Positions 1 to 11,883 of a stretch of 64,000 nucleotides of DNA are shown here, piece after piece. The position numbers and the translations under genes are program-made. Source of the DNA: Papaver somniferum (taxonomy: Eukaryota > Streptophyta > Magnoliopsida > Ranunculales > Papaveraceae). Position 1 is the first letter of the stretch. Every line of letters begins with the position of its first letter. A model generated the notes under the pieces. That model was not told the origin of the DNA, ran no database searches, and saw only the letters and a list, made by a program, of their open reading frames with translations. The stretch is from positions 95,976,117 through 96,040,116 of the forward strand of contig NC_039358.1 of the NCBI RefSeq assembly GCF_003573695.1, given 5' to 3'.

Positions 1-635
1 GCCCATACTGCATTATGTACTTGTTCGCACAATGCTTTGTGATGCCCTTACAATTTCTTCTTTAATATATCTGCAATTGTTTTGTTTGTTGCTTCTACCT
101 GCCCATTAGCTTGTGGATACAAAGAAGTAGACTTTCTACATTTTATCTTAAATGCATTAAGTAACATTTCTATGTTATGTCCTTCAAATTGTTTCCCATT
201 ATCAGATACCAACTGTGCAGGAATTCCAAATCTGCAAATGATATTTTCGAATATGAGTGTAAAGATATCTTTGTCGCGAATATGCTGTACTACCTTCACT
301 TCTGTCCATTTTGTGAAATAATCTGTTGCGACTATTAAGTATCTTCTTTTTCCAGAACCTGGTAAAAATGGCCCCATAATATCTAAGCCCCACTTTCCAA
401 AAGGCCATACACTGTTTGAAGATGACAATGGTGCTCCGGGTGCATGTATTTTCTTTCCATGCCGCTGACAATCTTCGCAACGTCTTGATATTTGTTTTGC
501 ATCTTCGTGCATGTATGGCCAGTAATATCCTTGCATTTTTGCTCTATGTGCCAAAGATCTTCCCCCGCTATAATTGCCAGCATCCCCACTATGTAACATT
601 TTGGCACTTTTTCTCCTTCCTCTCGTGTCAAACAT
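1..635 (-). pseudogene. Ty3/gypsy integrase fragment
   Basis: Integrase inserts retroelement cDNA into the host chromosome. The minus-strand translation shows the N-terminal HHCC zinc finger (histidines near HSGDAG and LAHRAK, cysteines in RRCEDCQRHG). The DDE catalytic core follows: the first aspartate in VATDYFTKW, the second in VSDNGKQF, and the glutamate in GQVEATNKT. The three catalytic residues are present, but a frameshift near base 600 cuts the domain from the RNase H upstream. Another stop near base 48 interrupts the frame; beyond it the reading appears to continue in another frame toward the window edge. Remnant of the pol polyprotein. Confidence 0.88.
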
Positions 636-1669
636 CTGAGTGATGGTCCATTAAAGGATTTTCGGTATAGCAGCCCATCTCTTAATTCATAATTCGTTGC
701 TCGGCTTTTTAACTTGTGTATTTCCAATCTATTTTTTGGTGTTTCTCCTTTCGCCAAATATGCATGAAGTTCTTTTCTCCAATCTGCGATATTGTTCATT
801 TGTTCTTCTTCTTCGCCGTCTATTATCATCATATCCATTTCTTCTTCTTCTTTATTGATTGATGGTGACAGAAGTGTTTGTATTTTTATGCATCTCGTAG
901 TTGGATCTGTCATCATGCTTGAGATGAAAGCAAAAGCGTCTGCGAGTCTGTTATCCTTCCTTGAAATGTGCCTCCATTTTATTTTTGGGATTTTCGCTGA
1001 CAATTCTTCAACGAGCTTCTTGTATTTCTTCAAGGATGGTTCATTTGTAGTATACTCTCCCTTTATTTGGTGAATAACTAGCTGCGAATCACTAGTGATC
1101 CTGCCATTTTCTAGTTTCATTTCTATTGCGAATTTTAAGGCATGTATTACAGCTTCATATTCCGTTTTGTTATTAGTGGATGCGAATTCCAATCTGAATG
1201 AAAAAGCCATCTTTATTCCTTCTGGCGAAATTAAAACAATTCCAACTCCATTGCCTTCTCCATTTGATGATCCATCTTCCAATATCTTCCATCTATTTGG
1301 TTCTGTTAATAAATCTTATGGATCTCCGTGTTCTTCTTCTATATCCATCATCTCTTCTACCGCTTCATCTTCTTCTAAAGGAAATTCTGCCAAGAAATCT
1401 GCAACAACTTGTGATTTTGGTGAAGACAAAATTTCATATTTAATATCAAAGTGGCCTACTTGTGCATTCCATCTCTCCACTCTTCCTGATCTTTTAGAAT
1501 TCTTCATCACTGATTCAATTGGTACTTTTGTTAGTACCTTTATCTTGTGCGCTTGAAAATATATGCGGAGCTTAAATGATGCGGATAGTTTGCCCAAAAG
1601 ATAGTTTTGGCATGTCACGAACTGCTTGCACTTTTTCTGGATCAACCTGTATTCCTTCCTTTGATACAA
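636..1669 (-). pseudogene. Ty3/gypsy RNase H and connection region, broken
   Basis: The first part (about 1669-1319) reads as the RT thumb and connection region, with motifs YFQAHKIKVLT and VVADFLAEFP that usually lie between RT and the plant-type RNase H. A TAA at 1316-1318 stops the frame. The same frame then resumes with the RNase H domain: EDGSSNGEGNG (catalytic Asp), TEYEAVIHALK (catalytic Glu) and TSDSQLVIHQIKGEY (catalytic Asp). This enzyme removes RNA from the RNA-DNA hybrid during reverse transcription. Segments of the tether between RT and this region are missing, so the pol polyprotein is internally deleted as well as frameshifted. Confidence 0.85.
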
Positions 1670-2546
1670 TGTAGCCTAAAAATTTTCCCGATGCAACTCC
1701 AATAGTACACTTCTCAGGATTCAGTTTAATGTTATACCACCGCATTTGTTCAAAAATCTCCCTCAGGTCCTGTACATGGTCTTTGGCTTCTTTACTCTTT
1801 ACTAACATGTCGTCTACGTATACTTCTAATGTTTTGTGTATCCATTTTGCGAACACCTTCTCTACCATCCTTTGGTATGTCGCTCCCGCATTTCGAAAAT
1901 CAAATGGCATTTTCGTGTAACAATATAAACCTCTAGGGGCGAATAAAGCAGTATGTTCTTGATCTTCTTCAGCGAGAGGGATTTGGTTATACCCTTTGTA
2001 CCCATCTAAAGACGATACCCTATCATTTCCCGCTGCGGATTCCACCATTTGAGGAATATCTGGTAACGGAAAACTATCTTTTGGGCAAACTTTGTTTAAA
2101 TCAATGAAATTTATGCAAATACTTATTCCTTTATTTTTCTTTGGGACAATGACCATATTCGCTATCCATTCTGGGTATTTAGCTTCTCTTATGATTCCCG
2201 CATCAAGCATTTTCTGTAGTTCTTCTTCTATTTGGGAATGGTAAGTTGTTGCAATTTTTCTTATTCTTTGTTTAAATGGTCTCATATTTTTGTTAATCTC
2301 CAACTTGTGGCATGCGATTGATGGATCTATTCCTGGTATCTCATCCATGCTCCCTGCGAAAACGTCTTTATATTCTCGCAAAAGGTTAACAGTTCTTTCT
2401 TCTTCTTCTTCTACATCCATCTTGGTTCCAATTCTCAATATTAGAGGTTCTTCCATAGTCCCAACGTTTACTTCTTTTGTTGGTTCTGCGGCAGTGTAAC
2501 TGGACTTGGATTCTCCCATTGGTGTTGGTTCTTTTATTGTTTTCAC
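1572..2546 (-). pseudogene. Ty3/gypsy reverse transcriptase
   Basis: About 325 codons. Visible RT motifs in order: PFKQRIRKIATTY, EGGIIREAKYPEW-like fingers (DAGIIREAKYPEWIANMVIVPKK), the CINFIDLNKVCPKD block, SSLDGYKGYNQIPL (palm Asp), MPFDFRNAGATYQRMV and the catalytic EVYVDDMLVKS (YVDD). It then runs to FLGYIVSKEGIQVDPEKV before losing frame near 1630. The family normally has CVDFRDLNKACPKD and MPFGLKNAGATYQR, so ICINF and MPFDF are likely decay. The catalytic aspartates are intact. The leader region is acidic, and a stop separates it from the protease upstream. Confidence 0.92.
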
Positions 2547-2624
2547 AGGTCCTTATCCTTCTTCCGAAATTTCGTTGGGTATTCCCCTGCCTTATTTTTC
2601 CCTTATCATGTATACTCTAAATTC

Positions 2625-3368
2625 TTATTCTTTCTTTGCCTCCTTTGCCAACTTTCTGCGAAATTTTTTCCTTTTTGCTTGTCCTTCATAATGCTTTACT
2701 TCAATTTGATGACATAATTTCGCATTATCAATATCTCCTCTGATTTCACCTATTCCATTTGATGTGGGGAATTTAATACATTGATGCAACGTTGATACTA
2801 CAACTTTTATCGCATGTATCCATGGTCTTCCTAGCAACATATTATATGGCGATTCCATATCCACCACGCATAGTGTTACGTGTGTTTCGATCTCTCCAAG
2901 TGGAATTCGTACCACTATTTCTCCTTTAGGTTTTGTTGTGGATTTTCCAAAGCCATGAACAAAATATGTTGAAATGGACATTTCTTCATCTTTAAATCCC
3001 ATTCCCCTGAATGCATGATAAAATATTATATCCACTGAACTTCCTGTATCAATTAAAGTTCTATTCAACATCCATTCTCTCGTGGATTTTGTTGTTGTCC
3101 CCTTCTCTTTTCGCGTAATAGGCACCGTGATAACTAATGGAGATGTGTGGTTCAAATTTTCTTTTAGTATTTCTGTCGCCATGAATGTGATTTTTTTTTG
3201 CTTTTCCCAATCTTTCAAGGGTGCTGTCTTTTCTACTGCCATAATCTTCCTTCCTTCAAAATTTCGTTTATGTATTCTTCCTTTGATGTTTTCATGGAAT
3301 TCATTAACCATTGTTTTTGCTATCATATTACACTCCAATCTTCTGTCATCTTGATTTACTCTAATCAT
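2625..3368 (-). pseudogene. Retroviral-type aspartic protease (retropepsin) of gypsy element
   Basis: About 248 codons. The protease active site is LIDTGSSVDII (Asp-Thr-Gly, near residue 111), followed by the flap region and LLGRPWIHAIKVVVSTLHQCIKF, the second conserved block of plant gypsy proteases. The enzyme matures the Gag-Pol polyprotein inside the virus-like particle. Normally a gag of several hundred codons precedes it; here the frame starts about 90 bases after the PBS. It ends in a lysine-rich tail (RKKFRRKLAKEAKKE) before a stop that separates it from RT. Confidence 0.85.
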
Positions 3369-3456
3369 TTTCCTTTTAATTGGTTCGCTGATTTATTTAA
3401 TCACTTTCTTGATTTGAACAATCTCAACAACAATCTTCAACTTTTGATCTTCATTA

Positions 3457-3474
3457 TCCCTGTTTCTAGTGCCA
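3457..3474 (-). promoter_or_regulatory. Primer-binding site of gypsy element
   Basis: The minus strand reads TGGCACTAGAAACAGGGA three bases inside the LTR boundary. A near-identical 18-mer follows the LTR at 52668-52685, where the fourth to sixth bases are CGC. The position, the TGG start (complement of tRNA CCA) and the recurrence in two elements support a tRNA primer-binding site. I do not assign the tRNA. Confidence 0.75.
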
Positions 3475-3477
3475 TTA

Positions 3478-3971
3478 TGTAGTTGCACGAAATCCTACAC
3501 TACACCCCTCATATGGTTTCATTAACACTCAACTCATTTTAGATTAACAATCTTAATTTTATTGATGAATCTTTGAACAATCTTACAAGAAAAGATAAAG
3601 GAATCAAGAATAACCACTGCTCTAGATTTTCTCTCTCCTATTTACTTATTTCTTACTCAAAAAAGATCTCCCTCCTTTCCTTTACAACTGAACGACTATT
3701 TATAGGGAATTATATAGTGGATGACAACTAATCTGTCCTTTATTTTCGGATATGTCTTGCGACATTCTCGAAACCTTACACATGTTAATTTCGCAAACTC
3801 CCTAATTTTCGCAGGACCGTCACATTTTTCTCATGATTTAGCTGACGTCGTTTATTATTTCGTTTTTGAAGTTGTTCTGCGACATTGTTGTGTTGTGTTG
3901 TTAATAATTTCGTTGAGGCATTATTGCTGCGAGATTCTGATCCTACATTCATATCCAAAATGATGATAACA
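3478..3971 (-). repeat. 5' LTR of the gypsy element
   Basis: 494 bp, beginning TGT and ending ACA in either orientation. On the minus strand there is a TATAAATA box at 3704-3697, a pyrimidine/purine-rich leader and an AATAAAA-like signal (near 3560), ending immediately before the PBS. The outer edge at 3971 is inferred from the TGTTATCATC start on the minus strand. The partner LTR lies outside the window, so the target duplication cannot be checked; the 5 bases outside are CCGAC. Confidence 0.7.
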
Positions 3972-5575
3972 CCGACTTTCTCAACTGATGATAGCTCCAA
4001 TTCATTCCAGGGTTGCTGCAAAGCCGACGACGATAAAAGGACTATACACCGACGTTGCAATTCAGACCAGTCAACGATGCTGCAAACGGAGGAGTAAGAA
4101 ATCCACTACCTCTGAAGAGAGGAATAAGTGCTGGATCTTTTTACTACCTCCATTCTATCGACGATTATTGGATCAATTGTCTACTGAAAGCAATCGAGCA
4201 CACCATGAAAAGCTACTACATACCACCGCTGTTGCTGCCATGATACGGTTAGTTGCACTCATTTGGAGGAGGGGAACAACAGTTCCAGCTTAAAGCCCAC
4301 TCGAAGTACAAAAAAAACAACGATGCTTTGGTCCGACGATGAGAGCCCTAGTTAGTCCGATGATGTCACTCCATCCAACGATGCACAATTCTGCTAAGAT
4401 CCGGCTATGAAGATCTCTGAAGATGATGAGCTAAAGTCTTCCCATGACGAACCAAAGTCTTGCTACGATGATCCAAGGCCGAAGACGATCCAAAGTCCGA
4501 TGGTTCAAATTCTGGTGACGACGATAAAGAGCACCTCAATTCCGATGCTTACTCCTCATCTCCGACGCTGCCGAGCAACCAGAGTAGAATGATGACGATG
4601 CATGCCAGTGGAAGATTCAAATTCGGATGCCAACAATGCAAAGCCATGCAACCCGAAGATATCTTCGGTCCCACAGTTCAAACAAAAGTTCAAGCAGTAG
4701 TGATTAGACGAACACTCCAACTATCAACTTGGTTGTATCAGAAGTACAACACAACTACTCAGACCTCCCACCAGTTCTGAAAACAATGAATATGGCGTAC
4801 ATCTAGACCATCAGCAGTCTGAAGCACGGCTCACGAAGAATCATTGACCATATGTTTAAGCTGGCATAAAGATTAGGACCACATGCAGACCAGCTTAACC
4901 AACTCAATTCTCAGAGAGGCAGCAGCTCAAGTGTAAGAATCTGGACTCCAACGATGATTCAAAGTCAAGGACATAACGATGATGCAAGGAAGTATATATT
5001 TCATACTTACTGGTTGTACTTCATACTTTTTATGCCAAGTGTGATTCTTCAACAATTTATAGTTCTTACTTCCAACACTTCATTATTCACTCAAGAATCG
5101 GTACTTGATTTATGAAACAAGAACTTAAGAAACAAACATCACTATCGCAGCCGATGTCCAATGATTAATTGGTCTTATGAATTGCAAAGATCCAAAGACG
5201 ATGAGCCAAAATCTTGCTAAGATGATTCAAAATCCGACGAAGCTGTGACGATAAACTAAAGCCAAACGACGATGCAAATTCCGTTGACCCAAAGCATCAG
5301 TTCCCCCTATATCACTTATTCCGTAAACGAACCATAAAACTGCTGCAAACAAGAATCGATACTTCTTATTTCTAGTACTTCATACTTCTCCAACATCGCT
5401 GATGACGAATGGTGCTATTGTTAAACCAAGGCTGTAAAGTGCTTTCAACACGAAATTACTGCGAGGATGGAGCATTGTCACTATGATTAGTCGTACCACG
5501 ACATACTCGAAGCTGCTGCTTAATGGGTGCTGCAGGGTCCTTCTAACTTGAAACGGATGGGGCAAAGCAGGCGAC
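3972..5575. other. Degenerate repeat-rich sequence coding Asp/Glu-Pro-Lys-Ser-like units
   Basis: No intact gene. The stretch is full of degenerate units of roughly 20-25 bp built on GATGATCCAAAGTC-like words (for example 4405-4520 and 5190-5280). Read on the plus strand these would encode acidic D-D-E/P-K-S repeats. Related text resumes at 12400-12980 on the other side of the inserted copia element, so this was one continuous sequence before that insertion. It could be part of a long decayed LTR-element LTR or internal region. Confidence 0.5.
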
Positions 5576-6007
5576 TATAAGATTTAATTTTATAGATACT
5601 TAAATTAGGATCGTTGAACTTCATGATAATCACACAATAATATACGAATAGAGTTTATGGAAAATACCTTTAGCGCTAATCCATTGTATGTTACCGACCA
5701 TCTTTGGAGCGGGGATAATACCTTGTGGATGTCATGGTTTCTCTCTCTTGACCTTAGCCGTAATGAGTTGTTAATTCCTTGGATTGGATACAAATGGTGA
5801 TGGTCACTGTTTCCCCTTCATAGGTAGAGATAGGACCAAGTTCCTAGGATTTTAGTATTAGCCTTAGATCTCGACCGTCCATCAAAGAAGATATATTAGG
5901 AAATAATCCCAGAAATGGTAACCGACATAAGTTAGCAATATTCTATAATTAACCAAAATTATTACGTGGCCCAAGGGAATATTTCTATGTGTAGAAATAT
6001 TCTTACA
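5576..6007 (-). repeat. 3' LTR of copia element
   Basis: 432 bp, about 2% different from the copy at 11452-11883. The element runs on the minus strand, so this is the 3' copy. It is preceded (at 6008-6019 on the plus strand) by the complement of the polypurine tract CCAGTGGGAGAA, a typical plant copia tract. Confidence 0.9.
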
Positions 6008-7059
6008 TTCTCCCACTGGTCCATGTGATAATTTATTTAACGGTTAATCGTAGAAAAACATAAGGCGCGCGTAATTGCTAACAAAATTTAAAGGTTAACG
6101 TAATACCTTGGCCAACTAAGCTAATCATGCGAGTCATAGCGGTTGAACGTTGTCTTGTTATCAACATGTTCCCTTCCATGTACCACAACACAAATAACTT
6201 ACTTAACTAGGCCTTAAATTGGGATATCATAATGGTCCAATGATGTCTTCAAAAGAAAGACAATTTCTGTTCACATTCATCCGTTTACATAAGTGTATAC
6301 TAAACATGGATACAGAAATAATTCAGAACGACACTAATAAGAGCTCATAAAGTGTTCAAAAACAGGCACATAAATTAGCTGAATTTAATAATCAATTACT
6401 CCCACAGACCTGTGATTTTAATCTTTTCTTAAGAGGTCTTAAAAGGTAATTATTCATTAAGTGCATCTCTGAATGCAATTGTGCTTAAGCGATAAATTAA
6501 CAACTATTTTTTCTGAATTTCATAATTCACGCATATATACTCAAGGTTCATGTATTTTGTTCCTTTCGTATACATATCGTGCTTTAATGCTGCGAAGCTA
6601 AGACGATAAATTTCAGCAATGTAGAAACAAACTTTAAGTCTCTAAGTATCGCAGTCATAAATATTCAAACTCAATTGTGGGACTAGTATTAATGGATTCT
6701 TCCTTTATAGAATCCATACATCCACAATAATTGAAGTCTATAAAAACCCAATAAACTCTTGTTGGGTTTGCTAACTAATTATAAGACATAAGTTAAAATA
6801 GTATCTCAAAATTCTTGATAGCTTTCCTGTAATTTGTTCTTCGAATCTTTAACATATCAACAACTAGTTATAAGTTTCATATCAGAATTAAGACGTAATG
6901 AAGATTAAATTTATATCTTCTATCCAACATGAAATAAAATCTGTTAAATATGTTATTATCTCAAAATTCCTTGAATATTCGATATATGCCTTATAAGAGA
7001 GCTTTATTAATCCATATGATATTACTATCACATGGTAAGCTTCATTCATATCCTTTACT

Positions 7060-7480
7060 TCAAAAAACTATAGAGATATGCATAAAGTCAAGATCACTAC
7101 TCGTAGGTAGTACGTCTTAAAATACAAGACCAAGAGTATGAATTTCTCCCACTGATCTTGAGGTATATACATAAATCTGTAATAATTCATCCAAAACTTG
7201 AAACACTTATAGTTTTGTTGAATTTCATATACCATTATGGGAGGATGCTTAAATTTCATACTTTGATTTCTAAAATTTGTAGACTAAAATTTATCATCAA
7301 TAAATGCTATTTTCACATTTAATTAATGCAACTCTTAGGTCATACTGAGCTACTAATAATACTATGACAATCCTGAATAAGTCTTTCTATGACTCGAGAG
7401 AAAAACTTATTTATAATCAATGCATCGTTTCGGAGTAAAATCTTTGGCAATAAGTCTTGCTTTATACTGTTTAAAATTGC
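7060..7480 (-). pseudogene. Remnant of copia reverse transcriptase
   Basis: The minus-strand translation keeps recognisable pieces of a copia RT in two frames. These are RLIAKDFTPKRCIDYK (family: RLVAKGFTQREGIDY), VKIAFID (VKTAFLNG), MVYEIQQNYKCFK (MVCKLKKSIYGLKQ), QWEKFILLVLYFKTYYL (family LVLYVDDILL). In the last block the YVDD catalytic box has become YFKT. Many stops interrupt it. Non-functional. Confidence 0.7.
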
Positions 7481-8119
7481 TATTATAGTCGTATTAGGTC
7501 AGAAAGACCCACTTTCGTACAACTGATTTGTGTCTTTCGAGCAATTAAACAATATCCGAGACTTGACTTTCAACCAATGATTTTTGCTCACATAGCATCA
7601 ATCCATTAATCAAAATTATTACACATAATATTTGTGAACCTAAAACCGAGACTTTGCCATTCCATATCAAAATGTAATAAATTCTTGTAAGAAAATCACT
7701 GAAACAACACGAATAACTTTCTTTCAATCTCTGTTGAGACCTTCTTAATGCTGGTTCATGTTGTTATCAAAAAAATTCTTTATTGGCATATTATGGAGTA
7801 TTGGATCAATAATTTGTAGGCTTTCATTATCTAACATTCTGATAATGAGAAGATTCATAATAACTGTAGAAATCTTAAATAAAAGGATCATTATCATGAT
7901 TTCTTGAACAGATATATCCACGTACTCCCACTGATTATGCCATCATTAATAAATTTATATTTTCGATTTCAATAAATCACATACTTCGGTTAGAATATTA
8001 AAGGTGATTTAAACTAGGTTTCCATCCTTTCTAGTCCAAAGTGTGTCTTTGAAACTTCTCTAACGGAAATCTATTTAAATTACACAGTTACAGAAAGAAC
8101 AAACATTCACAAATGTATA

Positions 8120-8346
8120 GCCATTATGCACGGTTCATCATTCTTCTAACCATTTTCATAAAAGTATTATTTATCCCTTTGATATACACCATTACGCCAA
8201 GGATAAGTTGGAATTGTGTATTGAGAAACAATTCCGAACTTTTGGAGATACTATGCAAAAGATTTAGGATATTATCCTGTTTTGTCATACCTTTCACAAT
8301 ATTCACCACCTTTATCAGACTTTATGATTTTTCACTTTATCTATAA
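8120..8346 (-). pseudogene. Remnant of copia integrase core
   Basis: The minus strand reads IKSDKGGEYCERYDKTG, then a stop, then YLQKFGIVSQYTIPTYPWRNGVYQ, and in another frame NNTFMKMVRRMMNRA. These match the second Asp (LRSDRGGEY) and the Glu region (QNGVAERRNRTL) of plant copia integrases. The QNGVAE block is altered to RNGVYQ, so the catalytic Glu is lost. Stops and a frameshift confirm decay. Confidence 0.75.
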
Positions 8347-9639
8347 TTGCCTCTCAATTTCAACAATAAATGTTCGATAAAACATCTATGGATTGAGATT
8401 CATAATGCAATCGATAGATCTACATAATAACGTGAAAAATCATTAGGTGATAAATAATTTTATCTTCCAAAAATTGGACCATTAAAAGTCTACAAAATAA
8501 TCATAATCTACAATTAATAAGAACAAAAGCTGAAATTTATAATAGAGATAAATGACAATTAAGCTTACAATAGTTACATACCTTCAATAAGATTCTCCTG
8601 TGGGTAAAACCTTATCAAGGAACAATGTGAGACATGAAAAACATTAGTACATATTTTACCTTCTCATACACACAACATTATGTTTGTTTAATACCATAAC
8701 TAGAATCACCTGTGGGCAACTCACGTCCTAAAATGTATTAACAAACTCCAATAATTCTAAATATGTTCAACCTAATATAATGTGAGTTGTAGTCACCTGT
8801 GGGTGGCTATTATTTCACATGTATATGAAACATTTAGATAACCTTAATGCTTGTTTAAATTTATGAACCAAAACTACTTGTGAGCATCATTGTTCTAATA
8901 GTTAAATCAAACTAAGAGGACTCAAAATATACAACACTTACAAGATAAGAATTTAGCATCACTGTGGCGATAACTAAACAATCCAGCAAATATGTAGAAT
9001 TGCAAATATCACACTAGCTTTTCTTGTGACATTGCATGGTCCTAATCAATGCTATGGACATCCTTGATCTGATCATAAACTTAGTCAATTATAAACAATT
9101 ATGAGTAACCTTAAAACATTAATCATAAACCTTTACTTAAAGGCATGTCATCATACATAAATTGTAATAATAATAACACCCTTTAATTGAAATGTCAAAA
9201 CATAATGAACTTTTCGTAAAACAAAATCGAGCATTTAGCAAGTCTATAAGTATAATTCAATAATGAAATTTCGTTGAAGAAAAATTCTTTGATGCATCGC
9301 TCATTTAAATATGATACAAACTTAAAGATCATGATAAATAACGGATATATGATGAATTAATATGAAAGGTGTAAATAGTCAACGAGTATCATTTTCAGAA
9401 ATGTGAAGAAATTTATCAAAAATAAAACCTCAATTTCATAGAGGATGCAATAAGTTTTGGACAACATAATAAAAATATTCATGAAAATATGAAGAAAAAA
9501 AATCGTAATAGGTTACTCAACTCGATAATGAGTTAATTTATGTTAATTTTCTTTTATGCACTTTTAAGAAATAACGTTTAATCATGTGCCAATTATTTAA
9601 TTACCATAATGTATGATCAGATATTGTACACTTCAATGG

Positions 9640-10335
9640 TATCTTAAACATGTGAACTCAAATTACCTGTAGGTAATTGTTGTTCTAATACACTTAAGAA
9701 AAACAATGTTATAAGCACTTGACATAATAACGATTATGACTGGAAAAATTATTTGACATCACTGTGGTGATTGCCAAACAACTCTAAAATAATTCCATAA
9801 TAACTACTAAACCTTGCCTTTACGGCTTGGCGTATTCGTGCTTACAATAAAATTATTATTATTGTTAAGACAAAACACTCTAGTATCACTGTGGTGATAA
9901 CTAAAGAATTATGGCCTAAGAATCTTAAGCACAATAATTTTATACGTACAACTGAAATTATCATTAACATTGGGAGAAAAGTGAAACATAATGACACTAG
10001 ACGCCCTCAAGATTCAAATCAGTTCATATCCATATGATCAACAATCATATCAATCAGTGTTTTCTTAAATATGTGAACTCCAATTTCCTGTGGGTAAATT
10101 TTGTTCTGATATATTTAAGAAAAACAAGATTACAAGCATTTGACAAAAATTTTGATCATGACCAAAAGTGATTTGACGTCACTGTGGTGATAGCCAATCA
10201 ACTAAAATAATGTCATTATCACATGATGTCGATAACTGCTAAACCTACACTTTACGGTTTGCAAATTCATGCTTGTAATAACATTATGATTATACTGAGA
10301 TATAACACTCTAGTATCACTGTGGTGATAACTAAA
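9640..10335. repeat. 424-bp tandem duplication inside the copia interior
   Basis: Three landmarks recur at a constant spacing of 419-424 bp. CCTGTRGGTAA is at about 9666 and 10085. TCACTGTGGTGAT followed by GCCAA is at about 9755 and 10179. TATCACTGTGGTGATAACTAAAG is at about 9889 and 10313. Shorter relatives (8603, 8710, 8791, 8960) suggest older duplications. On the coding strand the motif is ATCACCACAGTGA. No protein function assigned. Confidence 0.75.
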
Positions 10336-11434
10336 GAGTCCCATAATAATTTTAAGTATAATCCCATAAAATTTAAAGAAAAACAATAATGCGAGAGAAA
10401 CTATATCATAACGCACAAGCACACACACAAACCATATCATAATGCACACACAAATTTAATGGTGTCAAAAAATGGTTTTGATCATAAAATTTATAATGAA
10501 ACTCGATAAAAAATCGTGTTAGTGTTTCGATAAAGCGGAAGCGTAAGTTAATTTACAATAAAAACTGGTTTCATTAGTTTTAAAATTAATACTGTCTCGT
10601 TATCTTAATATTAACTAACACGTATACATGCCCACAAGAAAATATTAATGTTTCCAATTTTTAATGTCTTAATAACCATTCAAGTGATGAAAATATTATG
10701 TTTATCTTCATTTGCTTTGGAGCACTTATTGATTCATGCCATAAAGATATAATGCCCAATAAATATTTTCTCATTTATATCATATCTCCAATTTACCTCT
10801 CTTTCACATACAAGACAAGTAGAATATATGGACTTTAGTGGAACAATTATGCATGTTTATGACTACATGATGTCGACATTCTTCCATTTCATTTATCATC
10901 ATTATTACGTTCATTATTACCTCATATGCTCATTATATGCTATTATTTAAAAATTTATATTTTAAAATGATTTTCTTTTATTTACATGCCAAAAAAAAAA
11001 CCATTAGGCCAAAAATAAACTCAATAAGCAAGATATATTAACTTATTTACATGAAATAAATGGTAGTACATTAGTATTAAATTAAAATATATTTTCCTCC
11101 AAAATTAAGTAGGTTATTAATGTTGAAATATATTTTCTTCCAAAATTAAGAAGGTAATATAAAAGTATACAAGAAAATCATAAGTGATAATGGCCACATG
11201 ATCTTAAATTTTACAGTATACCATAATTTTCAACCGATTTGATTTTGATGAGATAATAAAAAATCAAACATGAACATGAAGTGTGAGCATGATATGGTTC
11301 AAGATAATTAGATTAAAAATTAATGCAATTCCATAAGAACGATTATGTTCGCAGAAGGGGAAAACCAAATATATCAAACCCAATTTTATTTTATTATTGC
11401 ATATGATTAATGGACGATTATGAGTTCTAAACAC

Positions 11435-11450
11435 AAGCTCTAGATGCCAA
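11435..11450 (-). promoter_or_regulatory. Primer-binding site of copia element
   Basis: The minus strand TTGGCATCTAGAGCTT directly follows the LTR. It is a degenerate relative of TTGGTATCAGAGC, which is complementary to the 3' end of initiator tRNA-Met and is used by most plant copia elements. Confidence 0.6.
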
Positions 11451-11451
11451 C

Positions 11452-11883
11452 TATAATATTTAATTTTATAGATACTTAAATTAGGATCGTTGAACTTCAT
11501 GATAATCACACAATAATATACGAATAGAGTTTATGGAAAATACCTTTAGCGCTAATCCATTGTATGTTACCGACCATCTTTGGAGCGGCGATAATACCTT
11601 GTGGATGTCATGGTTTCTCTCTCTTGACCTTAGCCGTAATGAGTTGTTAATTCCTTGGATTGGATACAAATGGTGATGGTCATTGTTTCCCCTTCATAGG
11701 TAGAGAGAGGACCAAGTTCCTAGGATTTTAGTATTAGCCTTATATCTCGACCGTCCATCAAAGAAGAGATATTAGGAAATAATCCCAGAAATAATAACCG
11801 ACATAAGTTAGCAATATTCTATAATTAACCAAAATTATTACGTGGCCCAAGGAAATATTTCTATGTGTAGAAATATTCTTACA
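11452..11883 (-). repeat. 5' LTR of copia element
   Basis: 432 bp, the same length as its partner at 5576-6007. On the minus strand it begins TGTAAGAATATTTC at 11883 and ends at 11452. It is followed by the PBS. Confidence 0.9.

Larger units (their letters stand above)
1..3971 (-). mobile_element. Ty3/gypsy (Tat-like) retrotransposon, 5' LTR plus pol, gag missing
   Basis: Read on the minus strand, the order is LTR (3971-3478), PBS (3474-3457), aspartic protease, reverse transcriptase, RNase H and integrase. This is the Ty3/gypsy order; the 3' end lies beyond base 1. Wording such as LLGRPWIH after the protease and a GQVEATNK integrase glutamate motif resembles the plant Tat lineage, which is an inference. 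Only about 90 bases separate the PBS from the protease reading frame, so gag is deleted. Pol is broken by at least two frameshifts and by in-frame stops, and about 90 codons are lost between RT and the RNase H region near 1600-1640. It cannot move on its own. Confidence 0.9.
5576..11883 (-). mobile_element. Complete but decayed Ty1/copia element
   Basis: Two 432-bp direct repeats (5576-6007 and 11452-11883) bound a 5.4-kb interior. On the minus strand the LTRs read TGTAAGAATATTTC to TTATA. A PBS-like TTGGCATCTAGAGCTT follows the right LTR, and a polypurine tract CCAGTGGGAGAA precedes the left one. The flanks are GCGAC (5571-5575) and ACGAC (11884-11888), a 4-of-5 match for a target duplication. 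Integrase remnants (8120-8346) lie before RT remnants (about 7060-7480), the Ty1/copia order. No reading frame longer than about 80 codons survives. The repeats differ at only about nine positions by eye. Confidence 0.85.
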
